Notes: a model not told the origin generated them from the sequence alone. A stretch of 64,000 bases of DNA from JALYXS01 sp051003795 (GCA_051003795.1 JBPCKZ010000216.1:8385-72384); one strand, 5' to 3'; numbered from the stretch's first letter, positions 52,965 through 63,814 are shown. Numbers and translations are program-made.

Positions 52965-53908
52965 AGCCCGAATTCGACGTCGTGGGCGTGGGCCTGAACG
53001 CCACCGACACGCTTTTAATCGTTCCGCATTTCCCGGCTTACGGCGGCAAGGTTCCTTTTCACGATGAAATACTCAGCCCTGGCGGCCAAGTCGCGAGCGC
53101 CATGGTCGCCTGCGCCAAGCTGGGCCTCCGGACCAAGTACATCGGCACGGTAGGCGACGACGAGCGCGGCCGCATCCAGATGGAAAGCCTGAGGAATTCC
53201 GGGATCAATTTGGATCACTTGCAGCTCCGCGTCGGCTGCCCCAATCAGTCGGCATACATCATAATCGATCAATCGACCGGCGAACGGACGGTGTTCTGGA
53301 GCCGCCCCGATTGCCTCGCGCTCGACCCTGACGGGATTGCGCCCGCGCAAATCGCTTGCGCAAGGCTGCTTCATATCGACGGACACGACACGCCCGCCGT
53401 CGAGCGCGCGGCGCGCATCGCGCGCGAAAACGGAATCCCCGTAACCGTGGATGTGGATACTATTTACCACGGATTCGATCGCGTACTGCCTTATGTCGAT
53501 TACCTGATTGCGAGCTCCGAATTCCCCATCCGCTGGACCAATCAGGAAGACCCATTCCGCGCGCTCGAAGCGATTCAGAAAGAATATGGGATGCGGGTGG
53601 CGGCCATGACGCTCGGCTCCCACGGTTCACTGGCGCTTTGCGAGGGGCGTTTCGTCTATTCACCGGCTTACGTCGTGAATTGCCTCGATACAACCGGCGC
53701 GGGCGATGTATTTCACGGGGCCTTCTGCTATGCTGTTTTGCAAGATATGGCGCTGGGGGAGGCTCTCGATTTTTCCAATGCCATGGCGGCGCTGAATTGC
53801 ACGGCCATCGGCGCGCGCGGCGGCATTCGCGGTATCGAAGACGCCCGCCAGTTGATGGCGCGGGCGGAACGCCGCTCGAAACCCGATTTCGTTATGCGCG
53901 CCCGTTGA
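52961..53908 (+). CDS. PfkB-family sugar kinase
   Basis: A 315-residue ribokinase-like kinase. ATG at 52961 gives MKPEFDVVGVGLNATDTLLI. Conserved elements are GGQVASAMVACAKLGLRTKY (substrate region) and the catalytic motif LDTTGAGDVFHGAF (Asp base, anion hole). It resembles ribokinase/sulfofructose-kinase-like enzymes; the sugar cannot be named. It overlaps dcd by four bases. Its stop is followed by the Rpn remnant region. Confidence 0.88.
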   Translation: MKPEFDVVGVGLNATDTLLIVPHFPAYGGKVPFHDEILSPGGQVASAMVACAKLGLRTKYIGTVGDDERGRIQMESLRNSGINLDHLQLRVGCPNQSAYIIIDQSTGERTVFWSRPDCLALDPDGIAPAQIACARLLHIDGHDTPAVERAARIARENGIPVTVDVDTIYHGFDRVLPYVDYLIASSEFPIRWTNQEDPFRALEAIQKEYGMRVAAMTLGSHGSLALCEGRFVYSPAYVVNCLDTTGAGDVFHGAFCYAVLQDMALGEALDFSNAMAALNCTAIGARGGIRGIEDARQLMARAERRSKPDFVMRAR

Positions 53909-53983
53909 GGAGTTATTTCGAAACAACCATCCCGGTTTTCGCGCTATAGCCCCCGGACCCCTGCTGACAAGGGAGGCGAGCGG

Positions 53984-54142
53984 TTGCGCGAATACGATGC
54001 CACGTTGAAAATGTGGCTGCGCGGGTCCGCCGAACGGTCGTTTCGGGACCTTACCGGGGTTTCGATCGAGAAATGGCTCGATATCGAGCTTCCCAAAGTT
54101 CAACCACTGCTGCTCGATCTTCTGGGCCAGACCGCCGTGTGA
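53984..54142 (+). pseudogene. Rpn-family nuclease/transposase, N-terminal fragment
   Basis: TTG at 53984, with an AAGGGAGG ribosome site eight bases upstream, gives MREYDATLKMWLRGSAERSF, followed by RDLTGVSIEKWLDIELPKVQ and LLLDLLGQTA, then a stop. This is the N-terminus of Rpn-type (DUF4351-related) PD-(D/E)XK proteins, including the acidic DLLGETA position. The normal protein is about 300 residues; here 52 remain before the stop. The C-terminal part recurs at 55848-56232, with a kinase-type remnant between. Confidence 0.75.
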
Positions 54143-54244
54143 CTTATTTGGGCCGCGGTGCTTCGGCGAGAACTGTCGTCAGGACCGGCAGATTAAGCCG
54201 CTGACCACAAGGGAGGATCTACGCTCGTCTGCGCGCTTTAGAGC

Positions 54245-55498
54245 GATTCTTACCAGGTGGTTTGCGACACTCCGGGAATGATGCTCACGGGCGCGTTGCT
54301 TGGGCCGAATCTTCTGATCTCCGGGCGCTCGACAAACTTCGTGGTCCTCGCTTCCGGCGGTACGCCGCATGCCGTGAAAGAGTTCTATCCCTGGCCACAG
54401 ATGCTGCCGGACGGCAAGCACCTGCTGTTTACGGCGTTCGATTCGCGAGCCGGGCGTCACCGTGCGCGCGTCGTCAGGTTTGGCGAGCGGGAAACAGCAT
54501 TCGTTTTTCCCGACGGGAGCGGCCGATTTCTCGGTCTCGAACATGGCATTCTCGCGTACAGGCGCTATCAAAGCAAGGCACAACTCGCCTGGGTCACTCG
54601 TCAAGGTGAGCTTCTGCGCACAGTCGGTCCAGCCAACGTGAATTTGAAGCAAGCGCGTATTTCTCCAGACGGTAGGAAGCCCCGATCTTCGATGTCAGTC
54701 GTGGCGTCAACGATATGTGGATCATCGATGCGGAAACCGGAGCGGCGCGACGAGTGATTGTTGGACGTGGGCTTGTCGATAATCCAGTATGGGCTCCTGC
54801 CTCCGACAAGCTGGCGTTCAACAGAGCGTACGACGGTCCACCAAATCTGTTCGTGCGCGGTCTCGGGGAGAATGACCCGGACGACGCCCTGCCGGAGAAT
54901 TATTTTCAAGTGCCGGCCGACTGGTCGCGCGATGGCCGGTTCATCGCATTCACCAACACCGCCTTTGCCATCGATAACGAATTGAAAGGGGACGTGTGGC
55001 TGATCGATATGGCCCGATCGAAGGGTTATTCACCTGATCGACACGCCTTACCATGAAGCCAATCCAGCGTTCTCTCCCGACGGACGGTGGCTCGCTTTCA
55101 CGTCTGATGAGTCGGGCCGGACCGAAGTTTACATGCAGGCATTCGAGGCGGGCGAATCGCCGCGCCTCGTCGGAGAACGACATCTTGTCTCCCGGCAATG
55201 AGCAATCTCGCTTCGGTGGCGGCGGGATGGCAAGGAGTTGTTCTATCTGGCGTGAGACGGGCGCTTGTACGCGGTACCGATCGCGCTAGCTCTGAAGCTG
55301 AAGATCGGCTCCCCTGCTCCCCTGTTTACTATCGGACTGGAAGCCAGGGCGGCAATCCACTCTCTGCTGGGTTTTGATGTATCGAACGACGGACAGCGCC
55401 TCCTAGTCCCAATCGTCACGTCACCCGAAAGGTCCGAAATCGTGGTGATCCAGAATTGGGAGGCCGCATTGAAGCCGAGTCATCGAAAGCTCGACTAA
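54245..55498 (+). pseudogene. Decayed beta-propeller (PD40/TolB-like), C-terminal part of a Ser/Thr kinase-type protein
   Basis: Repeated PD40-like propeller phrases are spread over three frames: YPWPQMLPDGKHLLFTAFDS, VWAPASDKLAFNRAYDG, DWSRDGRFIAFTNTAF, ANPAFSPDGRWLAFTSDESG, then KELFYLA, a TGA, and DGRLYAVPIALAL-like sequence ending GFDVSNDGQRLLVPIV at 55498. Such repeats form the C-terminal half of serine/threonine kinases that are very common in Solibacter relatives. No kinase domain precedes it. At least two frameshifts and an in-frame stop show it is dead. It may have inserted into the Rpn gene. Confidence 0.75.
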
Positions 55499-55847
55499 TG
55501 GGTCGATCAGTGTAATGGATCCGGTCACGAGAGTACCACTACGGGTGGATCCTCCAGGCGCTCTGGCGTTTGCGATCCGGTGGCGCGGACGTAGGCCGTA
55601 TATCGGTAAGGATCTGGCAAGGACATTATGAATTCCGTACCAATTCCGCACCAGTCCATGCACGCACGGCATCGTTACGCTTTGCAGGCGAACTTCCGGC
55701 CATGTTACGGTTTATGCGAGTCGGAAGGCTCTGTTACAGTGGAATGCAAACAAACGCGTTGCCGAGACGTACCTGGCAAGATTATGGTTTATTCGCGGCA
55801 ACGATATGATTTAAGTCACACGCCGATGAATATCTCATCCACCTGGA
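55499..55847. other. Degraded region, no supported gene
   Basis: The 349 bases between the propeller remnant and the Rpn C-terminal fragment hold only short frames without family features. I checked for the middle part of the Rpn protein (a QVVLYVG-like stretch) in all frames and did not find it. This suggests that part was deleted rather than frameshifted. Confidence 0.4.
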
Positions 55848-56232
55848 ACTGTGGACGGTGAGCGGCTGTTAGCAAGTGAGCGGGTGGGAGATAATGTAAT
55901 CGCGATCCTGACGCGCCTGCGCGACCGGGAAGGTGCGATCCGGGAGATCGTCCGCAAATTTTGGAACTGGAAGTCTCGGAGCGGGAGCTTGCACTCCGGC
56001 GCTTGGAAGAATTTATAGAACACGAGGCGAGGAAAATGCCGCTACTTGACGACATCATGGATAACAAAGTGCTTGGACGCGAGTACAAAAGAGGTTTGCA
56101 AGAGGGCGTTCGACAAGGCATGCAGCAAGGCGCTGGGCGGAAGAGTGGTTGAGCGGACAGCCGCCGGCGGAGCTCGAAGCCCTAGGCGTGCGCCTCCTCG
56201 ACGCGAAAAGCCTGGAAGATTTACTGGCGTAA
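55848..56232 (+). pseudogene. Rpn-family nuclease/transposase, C-terminal fragment
   Basis: The readable segments are TVDGERLLASERVGDNVIAI with LTRLRDREGAIREIVRK, then in another frame LELEVSERELALRRLEEFIE, RKMPLLDDIMDNKVLGREYK and GLQEGVRQGMQQG. In a third frame come WAEEWLSGQPPAELEALG and LLDAKSLEDLLA with a stop at 56230-56232. This is the C-terminal half of the same Rpn-type protein as at 53984. The first shift is at AAATTTT (55956-55962), where one missing A would restore KILELEV. It is separated from its N-terminal part by about 1.7 kb. Confidence 0.75.
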
Positions 56233-56345
56233 GAACACTTAGTACCTCGGTCTTTGAATCATGCGCGATTCCCGGCGGGAAATTTTTCGCGGCGTGCTTT
56301 CGATAACCAAGAGGTTTTGGACGCACTTTGTAGCCCTGGACCGAC

Positions 56346-58463
56346 ATGCCACAAATCAATTTGTGCTTTCTCTGGCACATGCATCAGCCGTTCTACAAGG
56401 ACCTCATCTCGGGCGAATACAAGCTGCCCTGGACGCGTCTGCACGCCCTCAAGGACTATTACGGCATGGTCCGTATTCTCGAGGAATTCCCGCGCATCCG
56501 CCAAACCTTCAATCTGGTTCCCTCCATGATGGTCCAGGTGGAGGAGTATGCCGCGGGAACCGCGCGCGATCCTTTTCTCGATTGCGCCCTGAAGGCCGCC
56601 GAAACCTTGACGGAAGACGAGCGCGCCTTCATCCTGCGCAACTATTTTCACGCGAATGCCGGCCGCATGATCTACCGTTATCCGCGCTATGGCGAACTAT
56701 ACGACGCCTCCGTCGCGCAGAAGAATTCGCGCGGCGCCAACGGCATTTTCGGCGTCCAGGAGTTCCGGGATCTTCAGGTCCTTTCGCAGTTAGCCTGGTT
56801 CGACGAGGAATTTCAGGAGCACGATTCGGACGTCCGGGGATTGATCGAAAAGGGCCGCGGATATTCGCTCGAAGATCAGGCGCTGATGGGGCGGAAGCAA
56901 CTGGAGCTGCTCGGTTTGGTGATTCCGGAGTACAAGAAGCTGGCGCTGAGCGGTCAAATCGAAATCTCCACGACGCCGTTCTATCATCCGATTCTGCCGC
57001 TGCTCTGCGATTCGAATATCGCGGCGGTTTCGCATCCTCATGTCGCGCTGCCGCCGGCGTTCCAGTACCCGGAAGACGCGCGCAAGCAGCTTGAAATGGC
57101 GCGCGACTATATAGGCCGCGTGTTTGGCGTTCCGCCGGTTGGCTTGTGGCCATCCGAAGGGTCCGTTTCGGATCGGACATTTGAAATCGCCGCCGACGTA
57201 GGTTTTGAATGGGCCGCGACGGACAACGGCGTTCTGGATCGAACGCTCGGCCGCGGAGCGGGCGTTGAAGCCACTTACCGGCCTTATCAATGGCGCCAAG
57301 GCCATCGCAAGCTCGATGTTATTTTCCGCGACCATCTGTTAAGCGACCTGATCGGTTTCGTCTATTCCGGCATGGATGCGCGCGCCGCCGCCGCGGATTT
57401 CCTGGGCAAGATCCGCGACAATTGCCGCGGCATTCTGCAAGGCGGCCGCGACGCTTTGGTCCCCATTATTCTCGATGGGGAAAACGCCTGGGAATACTAC
57501 GACCGTAACGGCCGCGAGTTCTTCCGCCATCTGTATGGAAGCATTTCGGAAGACCCGGGCATGGATGCGATAGCGGTGCGTGAAGCCGTCTGGCGCATGC
57601 AGCCGGAGCCGCTCGCGCACATTTTTCCGGGATCGTGGATCAACGCCAATTTCGATATCTGGATCGGAGCGCAGGAGGACAACAAGGCGTGGGAATATTT
57701 GCTTCAAGCGCGCCGGGCCTATGACGAGGTTCAGGATGCTCCGCCCCAAGGCCGCGCGATCGCGTATGAAGAATTGCTGATCGCCGAAGGCAGCGATTGG
57801 TGCTGGTGGTACGGGCCGGAGCACGATTCCGCCAATCGGATCGAGTTCGACCAGTTATTCCGGAGCCATCTGGCGAACGTGTATCTGGCGCTCGGGCGGA
57901 CGCCGCCCGAGGAGCTTTCGAGACCGATTCTGAATGTGCCGCTGGCGGAAGATTCGCGCCTGGAGCCCACTGGGCCGGTTCATCCAACGATCGACGGCCG
58001 CGTTACTTCATATTTCGAGTGGTTGGGAGCGGGAACTTACCGGGTAGACGCGCGGTCGGGGTCGATGCACGGGAAACGTTTTCTAGCGCGGGAGATCCAT
58101 TATGGAACCGGCCCCGAGCATCTGTACCTCCGAGTGGATTTCAACGACGGAAATGAGGACCTTCTTTCTTCGCTCGATGTGCGCCTCACGCTCAAGACGC
58201 GCGAAGAGAAGCGCAAGGAAAGTCTGACGCTGCACTTGGAGAACGGAAAAGCTGCCGTGCATGAGGCTTCTTTCGACGCGCAAGGCGTGCAAGCCGCCTA
58301 TGAAAGTATTTTGGAAATCGCGATTCCCCACGCGGTTCTGGGCGCGGCCGACCGCGTGGAGTTCAACGTTTCTTTTTGGCAGGCGGGATTGCCGGTGGAC
58401 GCGATCCCGCAACAAGGATGGCTCGAAGTGGCGTGGGCCGAGACAATGGAGTGGGTCGCTTAA
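56346..58463 (+). CDS. GH57 alpha-glucan enzyme
   Basis: A 705-residue glycoside hydrolase family 57 protein, probably alpha-amylase or glucanotransferase type. ATG at 56346 gives MPQINLCFLWHMHQPFYKDL, with the GH57 motif 1 HQP. Other GH57 features are EISTTPFYHPILPLL (motif 2), GLWPSEGSVSDRTFEIAADV with the nucleophile Glu, and the later acid Asp in IILDGENAWEYYD. The C-terminal beta-rich part from about residue 560 resembles the DUF1925/1926-type domains. Length matches GH57 4-alpha-glucanotransferase-like proteins. A GH13 enzyme also lies in the window, so glucan metabolism is served by two families. Confidence 0.82.
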   Translation: MPQINLCFLWHMHQPFYKDLISGEYKLPWTRLHALKDYYGMVRILEEFPRIRQTFNLVPSMMVQVEEYAAGTARDPFLDCALKAAETLTEDERAFILRNYFHANAGRMIYRYPRYGELYDASVAQKNSRGANGIFGVQEFRDLQVLSQLAWFDEEFQEHDSDVRGLIEKGRGYSLEDQALMGRKQLELLGLVIPEYKKLALSGQIEISTTPFYHPILPLLCDSNIAAVSHPHVALPPAFQYPEDARKQLEMARDYIGRVFGVPPVGLWPSEGSVSDRTFEIAADVGFEWAATDNGVLDRTLGRGAGVEATYRPYQWRQGHRKLDVIFRDHLLSDLIGFVYSGMDARAAAADFLGKIRDNCRGILQGGRDALVPIILDGENAWEYYDRNGREFFRHLYGSISEDPGMDAIAVREAVWRMQPEPLAHIFPGSWINANFDIWIGAQEDNKAWEYLLQARRAYDEVQDAPPQGRAIAYEELLIAEGSDWCWWYGPEHDSANRIEFDQLFRSHLANVYLALGRTPPEELSRPILNVPLAEDSRLEPTGPVHPTIDGRVTSYFEWLGAGTYRVDARSGSMHGKRFLAREIHYGTGPEHLYLRVDFNDGNEDLLSSLDVRLTLKTREEKRKESLTLHLENGKAAVHEASFDAQGVQAAYESILEIAIPHAVLGAADRVEFNVSFWQAGLPVDAIPQQGWLEVAWAETMEWVA

Positions 58464-58494
58464 TCCCCCAGGCCCTCTAACCTAATACCGGCGC

Positions 58495-61400
58495 TTAGAA
58501 GATCATCTTCATGCCAAATTGAATTTGGCGCGGCGAATTCTGGGTTGAACTGATCTTCCCAAAAGCGGCCGAGGAGAAAGCCGTCGTCGGCGCGCCGAAG
58601 ACCACGCGATTGAACGGGTTCGACATTTCCAACCGGAACTGATTCGTAAGGCGCTCGAAAATCCGCGTTTCCTTGAACACTCCGAATGATTCGTTGATGA
58701 TAAACGGCTGCCGGACCGCGAGATATGCGGGAGCGTTGCCGAACGTAAGCGGCGCCGGGTTGGTGAACGCGGCCGGATTGAGATAGTGGTCCCGGTTCGG
58801 GTCGAAACCGCCGGACCCTTGTGTCGCGCGGATAGGCGCTCCGGTCAGGTTGGGGCGCAAACCGCTGGTGAAGAGAAACGAGTTCAGGTTCGTGGTCGTC
58901 ATGGGCAGCGCGTAACCGCTGCCATATGTGCCGAAGCCGCTTACGGACCAGCCGCCAATGACCTTATTCAGCACGCCAGGCTGCGCGCCTCTGCCATAGG
59001 GCAGCGCGTAATTGAAACTCATCGAAAATAGATTCGGTTGATCCGTGGGATAAAGGAATTTCTCCCGCTGGTAGGCGTTCTGGCGGTAAGAAGCGCCGTT
59101 CGATGTCGTGAATCCGACGCCATCCGAGAGGAACTTCGAGCGCGTATAAGCGAAAGTGCCCGAGAGTCCATGCGAGAAGCGCTTATCTACTTTGAATTGC
59201 GCGGAGTTATAAGTGGAGTTCGCATACGGCGCGGCTACGGTGGAAACGCCCTGATATTGCGGGAACGGCCTGAGGGCCTGGCCGACGGTGGCACCGGCAC
59301 CGTAGAGTTGCGCGAATCCAGGGAATGGCTCATGAATTCCCGCCGCTTGCGCCAATTGGGAATTGATGTTCGATTTCAACAAAGCCTGGCCAAGAGAAAA
59401 ATATCTTGGATCGACTTGATTGAGCGGCTGCGTATCGTAGAGGTGAGTCCCCTTGTTCGCGACATAGGCTCCGCTCACCATCAAGGACTCGCTAATCTGT
59501 TGCTCGACAGTCAGATTCCATTGCTGCGAGTAAGGTATTGTCCCGCCGCTGCCAGGATAAACCACTTGCGCGCTTTGCCCATTCTGCACGGTGGCTGAAA
59601 TATTCGGAGGGTGAGTAAAATTCTGCGGAAAGCCCTTATCCCAATAGAAGGCCGGGGTCACGCCGGTGTCCTGACTAACGAACGAGGCCGTGGTTGAAAA
59701 TCCATTCTGGGGCCTGCCAATGCCTTCGTCGATGTATGCCGAATAGAAGATACCGTAGCCGCCCCGGATTACGGTTTTCGGCGTAATGGAATACGCGAAA
59801 CCCCCGCGCGGAGCGAAATTCCCGTAGTGAATATCGAAGAAGCGGTTGAATCCGCTGCGACCGGGACCCTTGCCGCCAAAAATGTAAGCGCCGGGCAGAT
59901 TGCCCGCGCCAGGGTTGGGAAGAGACGGGTCCATATAGGAAACGCGGCCGAGCGCGTCGGAAGTCGGTACTTGAATTTCGTACCGCAGGCCGAGATCGAG
60001 CGTTAGTTTCGGGCTGACTTTATAGCTATCGTCCACATAGAAGCCGAAGTACTTATACCGGCCGCCTGGCAGCGAAGCGCGATAGAAGGCCGACCCGCTA
60101 TCGACAGCCCCGAGCAGGAAGCTGGCAAACGCATTGCCCGAACTCGCGACGCCCGGAACGCCCGTTTCCAACTGGCTGTAGTTGTAAGTTCCGGCGCCGT
60201 TTCCGAAATTGCGGTAGTTATCTTCATGCGCTTGAATCTCCGCGCCCACCTTGATGGTGTGTTTGCCTTTGATCCACGACAGATTGTCCAGAGCGGTCAA
60301 GGTATTGAAGTAGTTATCGGACGCTATATCGTCGCCGAACCGCGTGTAACCTTGCGAAAATTGCACCGTCGGAAAGTTGTCAAATTGTAGTCCCGTAAGC
60401 CCGAGCTTCCCGCCATTCGGTTGCACCCAGCCCTGGTTGTATGCAAGAGAGAAATTCGGATTGCGGAATCGGGAAAAACCCACGCCCGCGTGATTCAACA
60501 GATTGGGGCTGATGGTCCAATCGTAATTAACGCGGCTAACGATCGTGGTCACATCCTGCAGATTGTAGTTCTCGACTGCCGTCGTGTTTCCCACCGGGAT
60601 GAGCCGCGACGGCGCGGGGCTTTTGATCGATGGCCTGTCCGTCGAGTTATACATTCCGCTCAGGTGATGTTCCTCCGAAATGGCATGATCGATCTTCACG
60701 CCATGCGATCTTTGGTCCGTCGACGGGCTGCCCAGCGGAGCGATGATGTTGTTGGTAAGCCCGGGACCCGTGGGCTGCGGGATAAAGGGCAGTATCTTCG
60801 AGCTCACCGCGCTGAACATGGAGCGCGGAATGATATTGCCGGGGAAAGCGGCGCGCGTTACCGTGCCATCGGCGTTACCGTGCGTCGAGCGTGGGTCGTA
60901 GATCGCGCCGGGCCACTCGCTGAAATCCCCTTGCAGCATCTTCGACGTGGGAATCGTGTTCAGTCCGGTAAGCTGCCCGCCGCGTAAATTGAACTGATCG
61001 TAATCGACGAAGAAGAATGTCTTGTTGCGGCCGTTGTAAACCTTGGGAATCCAAACCGGCCCGCCGAGCGTGAATCCGTACTCGTTCTGATTCCGGAAAG
61101 CTTTGGTGGGGCTGAAGAAACCGCGCGCATCGAAGACATCGTTATCGTTGAACTCGAAAGCGTCGCCGTGGAACTGGTTCGTGCCGCTCTTCATGGTGTA
61201 ACTGGTCACGCCGGCAAGGGCGTGCGAGTACTCCGCCGAATAATTGTTCGTGATGAGCTTGTATTCCGCGATCGCGTCCACGGACGGATTAACCTCGGCG
61301 TCGTTCGACAGATCGCCGCGGGAAAGCGCGATGCCGTCGTAATAAACCTGATCGTTAAAGGAACCGCCGCCGCCGACGTGCTTCTCCGATGAGTTTCCCG

Positions 61401-61894
61401 AAACTCCTGGGGCGAGAAAGATGAATGCGGATGGGTTCCGAATCCCGCCGCCAAGCGTGAGCGGGAGATCGAGAAATCTCTTGTTATCGATTACGGTCCC
61501 GACATCGGTCGATTCCGTCTGGATCATCGCGGCCGACGCCTGCACCTCGACCGTCTGCGTCATCTCGCCCACGCGCATGGCGAGATCGATTCTGGCTTGC
61601 TGGTTAACTTGGACCTTGATCCCTTTCACTTCCTGCCGCTGAAAGCCCTTGGCCTCCACGGTAAGCCGTGTAAGTGCCGATGGGAAGGTTCAGAATCGAA
61701 TACGTTCCATTTTCGCCGGTGGTGGCGTTGTACGTCAGATTGGTGGCGTCGTTCCGAAGTGTCAGGGCGATGTTGGTAACCACGGCGCCGCTGGCATCGG
61801 TGATGGTTCCCACGACGGAGCCCCGGTCGGCCTGGGCGAAAAGCGAGGCGGCGGCAACAGAGAAAACAGCAAGGACACGGAAAAAATTGTTCAT
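58495..61894 (-). pseudogene. TonB-dependent receptor, one +1 frameshift near the N-terminus
   Basis: A second acidobacterial TonB-dependent receptor. The start is ATG at 61894 (MNNFFRVLAVFSVAAASLFA), with a ribosome site (AAGGAG). The first frame reads the carboxypeptidase-regulatory-like domain to SILNLPIGTY, then the frame is wrong. It resumes in the next frame with VEAKGFQRQEVKGIKVQVNQ, then VQASAAMIQTESTDVGTVID, the plug and the whole barrel to the aromatic C-terminus QIQFGMKMIF-like end. The extra base lies in the run at 61665-61668; removing one G restores TYTLTVEAKGF. The long intact remainder makes an assembly error or a recent mutation likely. Substrate unknown. Confidence 0.8.
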
Positions 61895-62021
61895 GCGGAC
61901 CCACTCCTTCATTGCCGGCCAGTATATAGGTTGGAGTGGATCGCAGTCAAACTCTTTGAAGCATGGGGCGGCAAACGAGTCCGCGTAACTCGCTTGCGCC
62001 CCACTCCATCGAAATCCGCCG

Positions 62022-63404
62022 CTAGTTGTGAGCGGCGCCGAGACCACCCAGGCGGCAGGCGCGGCAAATGCCAAAGCCGCTACCGTTGCTTTGGATAAAG
62101 CCGCAGAGCGTTGTGATACGGGTCAGTTCCGCGGGGCTGAGCGTCCCCATGATGAAAGGAGTCTCCGTCATCCCAAACGTGGTCGCGGGGCTCCCCGGCG
62201 TCACCGGTAACGAATGGATCGAAGTGCCCCAGGCAGCCATCCCGGGAACGAACGCATTCGCGCCGATTCCCGCCGTGGCGGCGTTGCACGTTGGTCCCGC
62301 AGTCGCCAGCAGCTTTATGACGATCGAAGTCGGCGTTCCAGGCGTCAAGGTATTGCTGATCAGGTCGTTACGCGCCGACAAGGAAGCAAGTCCGTTCGGG
62401 GTTACGGGGCAACTGCAGCAGGAGATCAACTGTTCGTCCGGAGAGAACGCATAGACGTTCGCGCAGATGTTTCCATCCTGTGTCGGGAAGGGAGTCGTGG
62501 AAGAGGCGCCAGTGTTCGTGATATCGACGACGGAATCTCCGACCGCGAGGTTCGCCGCATAACGAACAAAAAAGCTGCCGCCGGAAGGCATCGGACCGCC
62601 ACCGCCACCGCCACCGCCGCCCAGAACTCCGCCGGTGGTGGTGCATCCAGTGCAAATCAGGGTGACCGCGGCGGGCGGGGGTACGGTGCCATTGCCCGTT
62701 GTCATGTTTAGTTCCGCAATCTGGAAGGCCGGGGATTCGCCGTTGGTCCCGGGGTTGAAGAAAAGATTGTGAGTGGCATCGCCATTTGTAGCCGGGATTC
62801 CCGCCGCCGCGCCCGCCGCCGTTTGCGTATATCCAGTGGATGGCGCGCCGCCCACCGATGTCGTGGTTTGTGGCACGAAGGCATAATAATTGGGACTGTT
62901 AGCGCCGGCAAATCCGACAATACCTCCGCCGGCATTCAGAAACGCGGCGATCGCAGCACTGTGAGCGGCGATGTTCGCCTCGCCCGCCGGAGTGTTATCA
63001 CATCCGCCGCAACTGGAATCCGACGCCACTATAAAGGCGCTGAACACCGCGGGATTGAATAGCGCATCTGTTACTGCCGCCGCGTTGTTCGGGTCGACGT
63101 TGGTGAAAGGGATGCCGAGCGCGGTCAGGTCCGTCGTAAGCTCGGTTCCGGAGTCGAACGTCAGCACCGGCAAAACGGAGCCGTTTCTCGCATAAGCGAC
63201 TATGGCTTGTAACTGGACGGCTGCGCTTGGGCTACCGTTAGCGTCATGAAAATCATCGTCATGACCTGTGAGGACAACGTTTCCCGCCGACGCGGGAATG
63301 GCCATTAGGGCGGCCATCACGCCCAGCATCAAAAATTGCACTCGTAGTCTGGTTGTAGCGGTTCTTGCCGCCGCGCATAACAAATGACACCTTGGATACT
63401 TCAC
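62022..63404 (-). CDS. Large secreted protein with C-terminal CRACRLGGLGA motif
   Basis: A 460-residue exported protein. I chose GTG at 63404 because GGAGGA lies six bases upstream (the GTG at 63431 has none); a hydrophobic signal segment (FLMLGVMAALMAIPASAGN) follows. The first part resembles a von-Willebrand- or amidase-like fold with ALGIPFTNVDPNNAAAVTDA and a Cys pair SSCGGCDN. Then comes a Gly-rich run GGVLGGGGGGGGGP and a second domain with Cys-rich CCSCPVTPNG. The last residues are GFGICRACRLGGLGAAHN, a motif I have seen at the C-terminus of other acidobacterial proteins and which may be a sorting or anchoring signal. No function can be assigned. Confidence 0.65.
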   Translation of the reverse strand: MKYPRCHLLCAAARTATTRLRVQFLMLGVMAALMAIPASAGNVVLTGHDDDFHDANGSPSAAVQLQAIVAYARNGSVLPVLTFDSGTELTTDLTALGIPFTNVDPNNAAAVTDALFNPAVFSAFIVASDSSCGGCDNTPAGEANIAAHSAAIAAFLNAGGGIVGFAGANSPNYYAFVPQTTTSVGGAPSTGYTQTAAGAAAGIPATNGDATHNLFFNPGTNGESPAFQIAELNMTTGNGTVPPPAAVTLICTGCTTTGGVLGGGGGGGGGPMPSGGSFFVRYAANLAVGDSVVDITNTGASSTTPFPTQDGNICANVYAFSPDEQLISCCSCPVTPNGLASLSARNDLISNTLTPGTPTSIVIKLLATAGPTCNAATAGIGANAFVPGMAAWGTSIHSLPVTPGSPATTFGMTETPFIMGTLSPAELTRITTLCGFIQSNGSGFGICRACRLGGLGAAHN

Positions 63405-63602
63405 TCGATTTCCTCCGTTGGGGTACTTCACCGTGGCTGCGAAGATTCGTGATAGTATAGTGCGCCGCGATTACCGTGATCATCAGAGTACAGCCGCGTT
63501 GTTGTCAATGCAAGGGAAATATGGTACCGGGACGGCTACGCGGGCGTGTAATGAGGGGAGACGTTGGGCGGAAAGTTGACCGAATGGTAACATCAAATGC
63601 GC

Positions 63603-63790
63603 ATGGAACTAGCGGTTCGGATTCAGATAGAGGAATTGCCTGAAGGCGTTTACGTAGCTACTTCCGAGGAACTGCCGGGATTGGTGGCGCAGGGCCGGAC
63701 CGTTGCCGAGACGCTCGAGATGTCGGTAGGAAGTTGATCGAGGCTCACCGGGAGCGCGAAGGGATTCTGACCACCGCGCAGTGCCCATGA
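63603..63790 (+). pseudogene. Degraded HicB-like antitoxin
   Basis: ATG at 63603 opens MELAVRIQIEELPEGVYVAT then SEELPGLVAQGRTVAETLE, the typical HicB partial RNase-H-like fold. A small deletion then changes the frame; the next frame continues RDVGRKLIEAHREREGILTT to the stop at 63788. HicB normally reads ETLEIARDVARKLIEA at this point, so a few bases are missing around 63717. A HicA-like remnant follows, so this was a HicA/HicB toxin-antitoxin pair. Confidence 0.7.
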
Positions 63791-63814
63791 GTATACGATC
63801 GTCGTGGCAGCGTG

